A stretch of DNA of 64,000 nt from Flavobacterium sp. MC2016-06 (GCF_009711165.2 NZ_WMID02000001.1:248001-312000), one strand, 5' to 3'; positions 18,079-26,223 are shown, counted from the stretch's first letter. The notes: generated from the letters alone by a model not told the origin. Program-made: numbers and translations.

Positions 18079-18215
18079 CCCAATCGCTCGGATATGCGCA
18101 ACGATAGCGCGGAAATTCTTTCCATGCGCGTTCCTATATTTAATAAAACTGGTTTTCCTTTTTTTAATCTCTTAAGATATACTTTGCAGGGGAGGATTAC
18201 AAATCCGCGCGATCG
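18079..18215. repeat. Dispersed palindromic intergenic repeat, copy 3
   Basis: About 137 bases, similar to copies 1 and 2, with the full-length right end (GGAGGATTACAAATCCGCGC). The three copies lie within 4.7 kb, each next to a broken gene or the IS relic. After it, AAAACAGGTATTTATACG (18222-18239) also occurs at 51887-51904. Confidence 0.8.
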
Positions 18216-18354
18216 CTTTTAAAAACAGGTATTTATACGGGATTTATTTTTTTATTAAAAACCTATTTTTGAAAGAGAATAAATACTGATATTTATCAGA
18301 CATATCCACCCAATTTAGAGTAGATAAGTCGGATATCGTCAGGCATATATACAA

Positions 18355-18363
18355 GTTATGCGT
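18355..18363 (+). other. Left boundary of first gene cassette
   Basis: GTTATGCGT marks the start of the first cassette. Its exact reverse complement, ACGCATAAC, is the outer arm of the repeat at the other end of the same cassette (19488-19496). No full repeat lies to its left, so this is where an attI-like primary site would be expected; none is recognisable in the roughly 100 bases upstream. Confidence 0.65.
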
Positions 18364-18393
18364 CATGCTAAAAAAAAAACTCAAAAGAAACTT

Positions 18394-19479
18394 ATGAAAT
18401 TAGATTTGTTTAAAAAAATTGCTGAAATTGACGAATGTAACTTGCATCCAAAATTTAAATTTTTACGTGATAATCCTATGCTAATAGGAGAAAGAAATGT
18501 TCTTACTAATTGGACAGATGGGTTTATAGATAGAGACAACAAAATTATAAAAGAATTTCAGACGACTTTTCACTCAAGTTTTTGGGAATTTTATCTATTT
18601 AGAGTTTTTAAAGAATTGGATTTTGAAATCGATTTTACAAAAGATAGACCTGACTTTATTATCAATTACCCTGAAAAATTTTTCATAGAAGCTGTTGTTT
18701 CAAATATTAAGAAAGAAGGTCGAGATGAAGAAACAAGAAATGCAGAAGATGTATCTTCAATGATTGTTCCTCCACATAAACAAAGTGATTTTCATGAAGT
18801 AATGGATGAAGCAATTGTTAGAAATTCTAACGCAATACTTAGTAAAAGCGAAAAATATATTAATAAATATATTAATTGTGATTGGGTTGATAGCGACAAA
18901 CCATTTGTTATAGCCTTAAGTTCTTTTGACCAAGTTAATTATGGTAGAGAGCATTTTTATCCAATGTTAGCATTATTATATGGACACTATTTTCATCCAA
19001 AATTAGATGATTATGAATCAAAAGAATCAATATTAAAACTAGGAACTAATTCATCAATTCCATTGGGTCTATTTAAAGACGAATCTTATGAACATATTTC
19101 CGCTATAATTTTTTCTTGCACTGTAACATTAGGAAAATTAACTTCTCTTTCAATTTCTAATGGTGAATCTGATGTTCAATTAAATGGTGTAATAAATGTA
19201 CGCCATGATTATGAATATCCTCATTACAAACCTCAAGTTGTAACAATGGATAATCCTGAATATTTGAGCGATAGTTTATTTATATTCCATAATCCACTTG
19301 CTAAAAATAAATTGAATCCAGAAATATTTAAAAATTCAAATGTAATTCAAGTTATTCCAAAAAATGGACAATTAAGCTTTGAAGGTGAAAATACACCTAT
19401 TTATTCTCGATTGAATATATATAAAGCCATGATTAATGATTATTTTGTAAATTTAATAAGTGAAGACTTTAACACATAA
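18394..19479 (+). CDS. Cassette 1: PD-(D/E)XK-like hypothetical protein
   Basis: 361 residues from ATG 18394. The alternative ATG at 18358 lies inside the cassette boundary and would leave almost no leader. FRVFKELDFEIDF, then RPDFIINYPEKFFIEAVVSN resembles the core of PD-(D/E)XK nucleases: Asp in PDF and Glu in IEA, but the usual Lys two residues later is not present, as in several Mrr-like or defence families that read IEA or VEA. No signal peptide. It is the only gene of its cassette. A nuclease or restriction role is inferred; the remaining 250 residues are unfamiliar. Confidence 0.65.
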   Translation: MKLDLFKKIAEIDECNLHPKFKFLRDNPMLIGERNVLTNWTDGFIDRDNKIIKEFQTTFHSSFWEFYLFRVFKELDFEIDFTKDRPDFIINYPEKFFIEAVVSNIKKEGRDEETRNAEDVSSMIVPPHKQSDFHEVMDEAIVRNSNAILSKSEKYINKYINCDWVDSDKPFVIALSSFDQVNYGREHFYPMLALLYGHYFHPKLDDYESKESILKLGTNSSIPLGLFKDESYEHISAIIFSCTVTLGKLTSLSISNGESDVQLNGVINVRHDYEYPHYKPQVVTMDNPEYLSDSLFIFHNPLAKNKLNPEIFKNSNVIQVIPKNGQLSFEGENTPIYSRLNIYKAMINDYFVNLISEDFNT

Positions 19480-19487
19480 AAGCACGA

Positions 19488-19624
19488 ACGCATAACAGCC
19501 GTTACAAGATATTTGGGTATTAGGCTGAATTTAAAAATGGTTTTGTACTTGTAAAATTTGCGTATAATGGGAAAAACTCGCATCTTTAATCCCAAACCTC
19601 CTGTATCGCCAGAACGTTAGTGGC
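19488..19624 (+). repeat. attC-like cassette recombination site 1
   Basis: A 137-base imperfect hairpin. The outer arms are ACGCATAAC and GTTAGTGGC. Inner stems pair TTACAAGA with CCTGTA-type sequence, TTTGGG with CCCAAA, and TTTAAAAATG with CATCTTTAA, around an apical loop. The left arm is a 9/9 match to the start of its own cassette (18355) and pairs poorly with its own right arm. Length and fold resemble long integron attC sites; the arms fit RYYYAAC/GTTRRRY only partly. Confidence 0.75.
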
Positions 19625-19668
19625 AAGCGCCCTTGAAAACAGGAAAAATAATCTGCAAAAAAAATCAA

Positions 19669-20175
19669 ATGAATAATTACAAATTAATCTATTTAGTTTT
19701 TTCATTTCCAATTTGTTTGTTTGCACAAATAAAACCAACAAAGTCTACAATTCAGAAAGTAGTCAAAAACAGTGTTGTGGAAATGAAAAAAGGGAAGTTT
19801 AATTTGCCTTCAAATAAGTCTTGGAAATTTAATAACATTGATAGTTTGTACTTTAAAAAAGATACTTTAAATACTTTTGTTTATAAAGAAGGTTCAAAAC
19901 ATAAGAGTTTGTGTGAAGTAGTTGATTGGACATTTTATAATAAAAATGCTTTCGTTTTGGGTGAAGAATCGAATTGTAAAGAACCACCAACAAGAAAGGC
20001 CACTCAAAGTCCGAAAGATTTTTATAAAATTGCTATTTATACAGTTGAAAATGAAACTATGATAGATGTTTTAAGGTATGATAAAATGATTGTAGAATCT
20101 TTTATCGCAATAGAAGTTTCAGAATCAGAATTTGGTACTAAAATAAAATTAGTGAGAAGATTTAATGCAAATTAG
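19669..20175 (+). CDS. Cassette 2: exported hypothetical protein
   Basis: 168 residues from the ATG at 19669, which opens a signal peptide (LIYLVFSFPICLFAQ). A TTG at 19633 would place 12 residues before it and is unlikely. The mature part is Lys/Ser-rich and probably periplasmic, with no family I recognise. It fills one cassette (19616-20306), transcribed in the same direction as all others, with its stop 3 bases before the next repeat. Confidence 0.65.
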   Translation: MNNYKLIYLVFSFPICLFAQIKPTKSTIQKVVKNSVVEMKKGKFNLPSNKSWKFNNIDSLYFKKDTLNTFVYKEGSKHKSLCEVVDWTFYNKNAFVLGEESNCKEPPTRKATQSPKDFYKIAIYTVENETMIDVLRYDKMIVESFIAIEVSESEFGTKIKLVRRFNAN

Positions 20176-20178
20176 CCA

Positions 20179-20315
20179 GCCACTAAAAGCCGTTACAATA
20201 GATTTGGGCATTTGGCTGAATTTAAAAATGGTTTTGTACTTGGAAAATTTGTACATAACGGGAAAAACTCTCATCTTTAATCCCAAACCTCTTGTAGCGC
20301 CAGAACATTAGTGGC
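20179..20315 (+). repeat. attC-like cassette recombination site 2
   Basis: Outer arms GCCACTAAA and ATTAGTGGC; the interior is like site 1 (GATTTGGG/CCCAAACC, TTTAAAAATG/CATCTTTAA). The left arm matches the reverse complement of its cassette start (GTTAGTGGC at 19616) in 8 of 9 bases. The usual AAC/GTT ends read AAA/ATT here, so the outermost base may have drifted. Confidence 0.75.
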
Positions 20316-20354
20316 AAGTAGTCCGCAGAATCAGAAAATTCATCATGAATAATT

Positions 20355-20735
20355 ATGACTAAAAAAAAAATAATAATCCTTCTTTTAATATTACTTATTG
20401 CTGTTTTTACATATTCTTTTTTTTGTATGCCAAAAAAAATTGAAACTGAAGGAGGCTCTTGTTATCAAGGAATAACGGCAACGATTATACATTTCTTTTT
20501 AATAGTTTGTTCCTTTTTAAATTTACTATCAATATATTTAATTTATTATAAATCGAAAATAGAAACTGCAAAAGTATTATGCATTGTTTCGCTAATAATT
20601 TGGTCTATAGGTACTTTTATACATTCCTCTGAAAATATTCAAATTGGAATTATATATTTTACTCCTTTCATAATATTGAATTTAATTATGATATTTTTAT
20701 TTAAAAAATGGAATAACAACGTAAAAACAATATAG
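20355..20735 (+). CDS. Cassette 3: small integral membrane protein
   Basis: 126 residues with about four hydrophobic helices: IIILLLILLIAVFTYSFF at the N-terminus, then segments near residues 42-65, 75-92 and 98-117. The charged loops are short, and there is no enzyme motif or known family. Small multi-helix proteins are frequent in integron cassettes and sometimes act in phage exclusion, but nothing here shows that directly. Confidence 0.62.
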   Translation: MTKKKIIILLLILLIAVFTYSFFCMPKKIETEGGSCYQGITATIIHFFLIVCSFLNLLSIYLIYYKSKIETAKVLCIVSLIIWSIGTFIHSSENIQIGIIYFTPFIILNLIMIFLFKKWNNNVKTI

Positions 20736-20748
20736 AAAAATAATACCA

Positions 20749-20884
20749 GCCACTAACAACTGTTACAAGAGATTTGGGTATTTGGCTGAATTTAAAGATG
20801 GTTTTACACTTGAAATATTTGTGCATAAAGGAAAAATCTCGCATCTTTAATACCAAACCTTTTGTAGCGCCAGAACGTTGGCAG
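20749..20884 (+). repeat. attC-like cassette recombination site 3
   Basis: Outer arms GCCACTAAC and GTTGGCAG. The left arm matches its own cassette start (ATTAGTGGC at 20307) in 8 of 9 bases, but only 5 of 9 against its own right arm. The interior stem is ACAAGAGATTTGGGTATT with AATACCAAACCTTTTGT, leaving unpaired bases as in attC sites. Confidence 0.78.
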
Positions 20885-20919
20885 TAATTAATCCTCAGAA
20901 CGACAAATTCAGTAAATTA

Positions 20920-21864
20920 ATGACATTAGAAGAAAGAATTTTAGAAATTGAGAACAATTACATTACTCATAAAACGTTCCACTTAAATAGCGAGAAATAT
21001 ATATATCTTGGAAATAAGGACAATAAAAAGTGTCGTTTTTGTTCAAAATCAGAACCAGTTGTTACTTTTAACACAATTGCTCACGCTATTCCTGAATTTG
21101 TAAATAACCATAGATTGATAAGTTATTATGAATGTGATTCGTGTAATTCTAAATTCGCAAGAACAATAGAAACTCATATGGGAGATTATATGAATGTTTA
21201 TCATACATTATCCCAAATTAAAGGAAAACGTGGAGTTCCTTCATTTAAAAAAGGCAGAGAAAAATCAAGGATTGATTATACTTCGGAAGGTTTAAAAATT
21301 GATTATTTTCAAGAAGAGAAAGAAAATGTAACGATTGACGAAAAAAACAAAACTATTACAATAACAGCTACTAGAGCCACATATATTCCAATAGCAATTT
21401 ATAAATGCCTGACTAAAATGGCTTTAACAATAATGAAAGATGAAGAATTAGTCCATTTTGAAAAAACAATAAATTGGATAAATGAAGAAAAGCATAATGA
21501 AAGTAGATATTTTATGAGTAGTTTGGAATGTGTTTTTTCAATAACTCCAGGTCCACTTCCACATAACTTCACAACTTGTATTTTATTAAAGAGAAAAAGC
21601 AATAATTTAAAAAATGAACCATATATGATATTTTTATTAGCTTATGGTAATTATACATTTCAAATTTATGTTCCAATGTGCGATTTAGATACTAAAGATG
21701 AACCATTCAGAATGATTCCAATTCCAACTCCTTTTGACTTAAAAAATGAATATGGAAGTCCTGATTATAAATTTTTAGATTTTTATTCAACGGATAAATG
21801 TAAAGACGATATAGCAAGTTTAACAATGAGTTTTGAGAAGATAATAAAAAAAAACGTAACTTAA
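20920..21864 (+). CDS. Cassette 4: HNH-endonuclease-like protein
   Basis: 314 residues from ATG 20920; the upstream TTG at 20878 lies within the repeat. Near residue 30, KCRFCSKSEPVVTF is followed by AHAIPEFV and YYECDSCNSKFA. The CxxC, His and CxxC arrangement matches the zinc-stabilised HNH_5-type endonuclease core. The rest is soluble and unfamiliar. The cassette context suggests a defence or nuclease role. Confidence 0.68.
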   Translation: MTLEERILEIENNYITHKTFHLNSEKYIYLGNKDNKKCRFCSKSEPVVTFNTIAHAIPEFVNNHRLISYYECDSCNSKFARTIETHMGDYMNVYHTLSQIKGKRGVPSFKKGREKSRIDYTSEGLKIDYFQEEKENVTIDEKNKTITITATRATYIPIAIYKCLTKMALTIMKDEELVHFEKTINWINEEKHNESRYFMSSLECVFSITPGPLPHNFTTCILLKRKSNNLKNEPYMIFLLAYGNYTFQIYVPMCDLDTKDEPFRMIPIPTPFDLKNEYGSPDYKFLDFYSTDKCKDDIASLTMSFEKIIKKNVT

Positions 21865-21865
21865 C

Positions 21866-22003
21866 TACTGCTAACAGCTGTTACAAGAGATTTGGGCATT
21901 TGGCTGAATTTAAAGATAGTTTTGTACTTGGAAAATTTATGCATAATGGAAAAATTACGCCTCTTTAACCCCAAGAATCTTGTAGCGCCAGAACGTTAGT
22001 GGC
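21866..22003 (+). repeat. attC-like cassette recombination site 4
   Basis: Left arm TACTGCTAAC, right arm GTTAGTGGC. The left arm matches the reverse complement of its cassette start (GTTGGCAGTA at 20877) in 9 of 10 bases. That start is unlike all the other cassettes, so this is the clearest case of arm sequence following the cassette and not the repeat. The interior hairpin is conserved. Confidence 0.8.
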
Positions 22004-22046
22004 AAGTGCCCGTGAAAATGGAGAATTCAATAACATAAAACAATAG

Positions 22047-23414
22047 ATGGGAAGTGTAACATATAATTTTTTAGCCGATAGTTTATTCTTTCACGAAAAC
22101 AGTATACAAAATAATTTCGTTAAAGAAAGTGATGAAAGAATTGAAAAGGAATTACAAGATTATAGAAAACATTGCATTGATAATTATGAAGAATTAATTA
22201 AAGAAATTGTTGACAGAGATTCTTTCTTAAAAGTTTTTTCTTCATCTGATGAAACACCAATAAATTTATTAAAACAGACATCATTGTATGTTGACCAATT
22301 TATCATTAAAGATCCATTATTTAATTTGACAGATATAAAATCTGAAACAAATACTGTAATGGCAAAATATTTGGGATACCAAAATAATGGCAAAATTGAC
22401 AGAAACAAACTTAAAAAAGCATCTTCATTTTTAAAAGATATTACTCCAATGATTGCGGGAAATTATGCAAAAATATTTCCGTTGAGTTATCATTTTGAAG
22501 CCCCTAAAGAAATTCCATTAAACTTACCTACTGATTACTATAATGGAGTTCTTCCAAAAGAAATTATGGAGTTCTTTTGGGATAATATTTCAGTCCGTTC
22601 AATGGAAAAATTGAAATCAGGCGATGGTTGGCAAGTTGTTGAAGACAAACTTTATCCTTGTAGAGGTATTGTAGTAGATATTAAAAAAACAAATTTAAAG
22701 TCTAGTATGATTTATCATTTATTTGAAATGGAAATTTTAAGCTTGGATGAAAAAACAGGAGTAGCAACTTTTAGACAAACTTTACCTGACACAGTACCGG
22801 ATGCAAATCATTTTAATGCTTGGGTAACACAATCAATAAATTCTACATCAAAACATTTTTTCGATGGAGTTTTTAAAGAAAATTTCATTTCTTCTAATCT
22901 TAATGCAACCTACCTATGCGACAATGATTTTACAAGCAAGTTAATATCTCAAAACTACAATATAAAAGAAACAATTCAGACTGAAACTGCAAATCGAATA
23001 ATTAATTTTGACTTACCTTTTCTGGATAACATTGATATCGATAAATTAATGACAGTGAGAGAAATGGATTCAGAAGTTTTTACGAATTTCAGAATCGAAC
23101 TTGAAAAGCATTTTAGAGAATTAAGGATGTTAAGCGATCCGAAAATTATTCAACAAAAAACAGAAAATATTTTTCACGAATTAAATGAGGTTCAAGTTCA
23201 AAAAATAAAACAAAAAATAGATTATATAAACAAACAAGTATTTGTAAATTCTGTAATCGGTGTTGGTGGTTTAGCTGGTGGTTTTTCAACAGGAGGATTC
23301 AGTTTGTTAGCAACAGCTTTAGCTTTAGGTAAAGGATATAAAGACTATATTGATTATAAAGAAAAAGTAAAAGAAAATCCATCATATTTATTATGGAAAA
23401 TAAGAAAAAAATAA
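22047..23414 (+). CDS. Cassette 5: large hypothetical protein
   Basis: 455 residues, mostly soluble and Lys/Asp-rich with no signal peptide. Near the C-terminus a Gly-rich hydrophobic stretch (SVIGVGGLAGGFSTGGFSLL) could insert in a membrane. A coiled-coil-like segment (residues about 350-400) precedes it. I recognise no family. The combination of a long cytosolic body and a short membrane-active tail resembles abortive-infection effectors, but this is only an analogy. Confidence 0.62.
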   Translation: MGSVTYNFLADSLFFHENSIQNNFVKESDERIEKELQDYRKHCIDNYEELIKEIVDRDSFLKVFSSSDETPINLLKQTSLYVDQFIIKDPLFNLTDIKSETNTVMAKYLGYQNNGKIDRNKLKKASSFLKDITPMIAGNYAKIFPLSYHFEAPKEIPLNLPTDYYNGVLPKEIMEFFWDNISVRSMEKLKSGDGWQVVEDKLYPCRGIVVDIKKTNLKSSMIYHLFEMEILSLDEKTGVATFRQTLPDTVPDANHFNAWVTQSINSTSKHFFDGVFKENFISSNLNATYLCDNDFTSKLISQNYNIKETIQTETANRIINFDLPFLDNIDIDKLMTVREMDSEVFTNFRIELEKHFRELRMLSDPKIIQQKTENIFHELNEVQVQKIKQKIDYINKQVFVNSVIGVGGLAGGFSTGGFSLLATALALGKGYKDYIDYKEKVKENPSYLLWKIRKK

Positions 23415-23420
23415 ATGCCA

Positions 23421-23554
23421 GCGTCTAACAGCTATAAGGGATTTAGGCATTTGGCTGAATTTAAAGATGGTTTTGTACTTGGAAAATTTGCCCATAATGG
23501 AAAAAACTCATTTCTTTAATCCCAAACATCTTGTAGCGCCAGGACCGTTAGATG
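23421..23554 (+). repeat. attC-like cassette recombination site 5
   Basis: Left arm GCGTCTAAC (containing GTCTAAC, a fit to RYYYAAC) and right arm GTTAGATG (a fit to GTTRRRY). The left arm matches its cassette start in 7 of 9 bases. The stem AGGGATTTAGG is slightly shorter than in the other copies. This site is closest to the classic integron consensus. Confidence 0.78.
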
Positions 23555-23594
23555 ATATTTTGAAAAAACGAGTGCAAAACAACAAACAAATACA

Positions 23595-24179
23595 ATGATA
23601 ATGGAATTAAAATCTTTCTTTGATTTTACAAAACTACCGACAAAAATATTTATTGTCATTTCTTTTGTAACTGGTTTTTTTATTTTTTCTACAGAAACGC
23701 TTTTAAAAAAATTCAGATTTGATAAATTGGAAGAATATGGAGCATATATTGGAATCGTCTTTTTATTTTCAACGTGTCTAATAATCTTAAATTTGATAAT
23801 TTGGATATATAATAAAATTGATTTCAATATTAAACTCAAGAAATTTAAAGCCGAAATAAAGCAAACTATTAAAGATTTAGACCATCAAGAACAATCTGTT
23901 ATCAGAGAATTTTTTATTAAAGGACAAAGCTCAATTTCAATGCCTATTAATGACGATGTAATATCTGGCTTGTTAGACAAAAAAATATTGAAAATGAATA
24001 GACAAATTAATGGAAGTACTGTCGGATATGGTATGACTTTTCCTTTATCAATAGATAACTATGTAAATAAGATTATAACATTTGAGGACATAAACTTTAT
24101 CCAAAACCCTTCTGAACAACAAAAACAATATATTTTGAATAATAGACCAAGTTGGGTAAGGGATAGTTGGAGATATTAA
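23595..24179 (+). CDS. Cassette 6: SieB-like superinfection exclusion protein
   Basis: 194 residues. Two N-terminal transmembrane helices (IFIVISFVTGFFIFSTE and AYIGIVFLFSTCLIILNLI) are followed by a cytoplasmic domain with LDHQEQSVIREFFIKGQSSI and PINDDVISGLLDKKIL. This matches the superinfection exclusion protein B family, in which prophage members block growth of other phages. Length is typical. It ends the array and is followed by a truncated repeat. Confidence 0.75.
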   Translation: MIMELKSFFDFTKLPTKIFIVISFVTGFFIFSTETLLKKFRFDKLEEYGAYIGIVFLFSTCLIILNLIIWIYNKIDFNIKLKKFKAEIKQTIKDLDHQEQSVIREFFIKGQSSISMPINDDVISGLLDKKILKMNRQINGSTVGYGMTFPLSIDNYVNKIITFEDINFIQNPSEQQKQYILNNRPSWVRDSWRY

Positions 24180-24188
24180 AAAAACATC

Positions 24189-24275
24189 CGCTAACAGTCG
24201 TTACAAAAGATTTGGCTGAATTTAAAGTTTGTTTTGCACTTGTAAAATTTGTGCATAATGGAAAAACTCGCACCG
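24189..24275 (+). repeat. attC-like site 6, truncated at array end
   Basis: The left half is present (CGCTAAC, GTCGTTACAAAAGATTTGGC, apical TTTGCACTTGTAAAATTTGTG and GGAAAAACTCGCA). The whole right half, including the CCCAAACC arm and the terminal GTTAG, is missing. The array therefore ends by deletion or by fusion to the terminator region of the XRE gene. Confidence 0.72.
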
Positions 24276-24292
24276 TAAATAATGTTCTAAAA

Positions 24293-24325
24293 CAAAAAAA
24301 GAGACTCGAAAGTCTCTTTGTAGAA
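24293..24325 (-). terminator. Intrinsic terminator of the XRE regulator gene
   Basis: AAAGAGACT and AGTCTCTTT form a stem with a CGAA loop. On the minus strand it is followed by a seven-T run, 20 bases after the stop of the XRE gene. Confidence 0.75.
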
Positions 24326-24344
24326 TTAATATATCTTCTATAAA

Positions 24345-24749
24345 TTATTTACCAATCAATTTCTCAAGCCTCGCCATCATTTCATCTTTCTCTTTCAACA
24401 TACGCTCGTACAAGGCAATTTTTTCTTCGTGCATCTTTAGCACTTGCTCTATAGGATTAAAAATAGGATTATCATTTCTCTGATATCCAATACCATTATC
24501 TCCAAAAGTATTAGAAATAATATTTATAGCCTGTTCTTCATCAAAATTCTGAAAAGCTTCAACAGGAATTTTTAATACAGCCGAAATTTGTTTCAACAGA
24601 TTGTCTTCAATTACATCTTTTTGCTCCAGCATAGAAATTTTCTTTTGGTTCCAGTCTTCGCCCAGATCATAAGCCAATGCTTCCTGCTTTATATTAAGCA
24701 TTTCTCTAAAACGTTTTACGTTTCTTCCCTGATGTATTTTCTGTTCCAT
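24345..24749 (-). CDS. XRE-family helix-turn-helix regulator
   Basis: 134 residues from the ATG at 24749. The N-terminal Cro/C1-type helix-turn-helix reads RFREMLNIKQEALAYDLGED then KKISMLEQ. The C-terminal part is a coiled coil (residues about 95-134: KMHEEKIALYERMLKEKDEM). Highly similar stand-alone XRE proteins are widespread in Flavobacterium, and their role is not known. A longer start at 24815 would add a non-conserved leader. Confidence 0.85.
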   Translation of the reverse strand: MEQKIHQGRNVKRFREMLNIKQEALAYDLGEDWNQKKISMLEQKDVIEDNLLKQISAVLKIPVEAFQNFDEEQAINIISNTFGDNGIGYQRNDNPIFNPIEQVLKMHEEKIALYERMLKEKDEMMARLEKLIGK

Positions 24750-24909
24750 AACGAATGTCAATTTTTCTAAAGGCTCAAAGATAAAGCCATTTGGATTAAA
24801 AATCCTGAATTTCAAAGATAAAAAAATATCTCGTAAAACATCCGTTTGTCAGATATTATATCTACTTTTCGGATAGATTACCCTTGTGAAACTAAATTGG
24901 TTTATGGCA

Positions 24910-25090
24910 GTAAACTAATATAGAATGCTACAAATAGTATGGAGGATTTGAAAAGATTGTTATATTTAAGGAAGAATTGTCTTTCTTTGGGTTTATGAAT
25001 TACTGGCTGGGATTTAAAAATAAATCTATTTGTTTTTCGAAACTTTTTTAAGAAGATGATAATGTATTCCATTAATAAATCTTCCTTAAA
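24910..25090. repeat. Degenerate copy of a dispersed intergenic repeat
   Basis: The stretch ATGGAGGATTTGAAAAGATT and following TCTTTCTTTGGGTTTATGAA resembles 47117-47280 and 56258-56420. The terminator-linked left end of those copies is missing. It makes up most of the gap before the thioredoxin gene. Confidence 0.5.
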
Positions 25091-25170
25091 TTTTGTGGCA
25101 AAAATATCATAGTTGTGTGGCTAAAATTGATTTAATATTCAATAATTATTCTAATTACAAAATATTACCC

Positions 25171-26223
25171 ATGAAAAAACAAACTTATATTATTATCCTA
25201 TTTTTTTTTATTAATCTAATTCAAGCACAAAAGAAAAGTCAAGATTATTTTACATTAAAGGGTGTTTTAAAAAACAATTACAAAGGGTATTTACACGTTT
25301 CTTATGGTGATAAAAATGATAGTTGTTTAGTAGAAAATAATAAATTTTCTTTCAAAGGGCATGTAAAAGGTAAGATGATACATGTATTTTTCTGGGTGAG
25401 AGGAAAACCTTGTGTAATGAAAAAAGAATTTTTTATCGAAAATAAAAACATTAAAATCAACTTAGCTTTTTATGAAGAAATCCAAGACAAAGATACTACA
25501 GTCTTTTTTCATACAAGTTCAATTGTGGGTACAAAAACAGCTCTAATACAGTACGATTACGAAAGATTTGCTGCTAGTAATTTATATGCTAAAGATCGGG
25601 ATCAAAAGTTATACAGAAAGCTAAACACAATGGCAGTTAAAAACCCAAAAAATTATTATGTGGGTACTTTAATAGAGGAAATGTGTTGGGATAGCACCTT
25701 GGATAAAAATCAATTAAGAAAAATATACAGCAAATTAGATAAAAAAAGTCAACGAAGCGGTACTATTTATATTTTAGAGAAAAAACTATATCCTAAAAAC
25801 GACATAAATGTAAACGATATGGTTTATGATTTTGAATTGCCGGATGAAAACAATACTGTATTTAAAACAGTATCTTTAAAAGGGAAATGGTATCTTATAG
25901 ATTTTTGGGCAACCTATTGTAGTATCTGTATCGCTGCATTTCCTAAATTAGAAAAGATTCATGATGTATATAAAGACAGGAATTTTGAAATTTTAGCAGT
26001 TTCTGTTGATAAAGATTTACAACAATGGCAAAATTTCCTGAAAACACATGATTTAAAATGGAAAAATTTGATTGAAAAAAGAGGTATTGACGATAGCGAA
26101 GCTGTAAAAAAATATATTTCTTTTACCCCATCAAATTTTTTAATTAACCCCGAAGGTAAAATAGTTGCAAGAAATATTAGTCCAGAAGATTTAGAAAAAT
26201 TTCTCAAAAAAAAATTAAAATAA
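25171..26223 (+). CDS. TlpA-like disulfide reductase with DUF4369-type N-terminus
   Basis: 350 residues from the ATG at 25171, which opens a signal peptide (IIILFFFINLIQAQ). Residues about 25-120 form a beta-rich domain like DUF4369 (FTLKGVLKNNYKGYLHVSY). The C-terminal half is a thioredoxin fold with FWATYCSICIAAFP; the two Cys of CSIC form the redox centre. NFEILAVSVDKD and a cis-Pro region (ISFTPSNFLI) complete it. Periplasmic proteins with this architecture are common in Bacteroidota and probably reduce disulfides in cytochrome or secreted-protein maturation. Confidence 0.85.
   Translation: MKKQTYIIILFFFINLIQAQKKSQDYFTLKGVLKNNYKGYLHVSYGDKNDSCLVENNKFSFKGHVKGKMIHVFFWVRGKPCVMKKEFFIENKNIKINLAFYEEIQDKDTTVFFHTSSIVGTKTALIQYDYERFAASNLYAKDRDQKLYRKLNTMAVKNPKNYYVGTLIEEMCWDSTLDKNQLRKIYSKLDKKSQRSGTIYILEKKLYPKNDINVNDMVYDFELPDENNTVFKTVSLKGKWYLIDFWATYCSICIAAFPKLEKIHDVYKDRNFEILAVSVDKDLQQWQNFLKTHDLKWKNLIEKRGIDDSEAVKKYISFTPSNFLINPEGKIVARNISPEDLEKFLKKKLK

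Noticed and set aside
18216..18354. A possible attI site and integrase at the left end of the array.
   Set aside because: No tyrosine recombinase frame is found anywhere in the window and no recognisable attI structure lies before 18355.
19488..24275. The regularly spaced repeats could be read as a CRISPR array.
   Set aside because: Repeats are about 137 bp, imperfect and hairpin-shaped, and the spacers are full genes of 0.5-1.4 kb; no cas genes are present.
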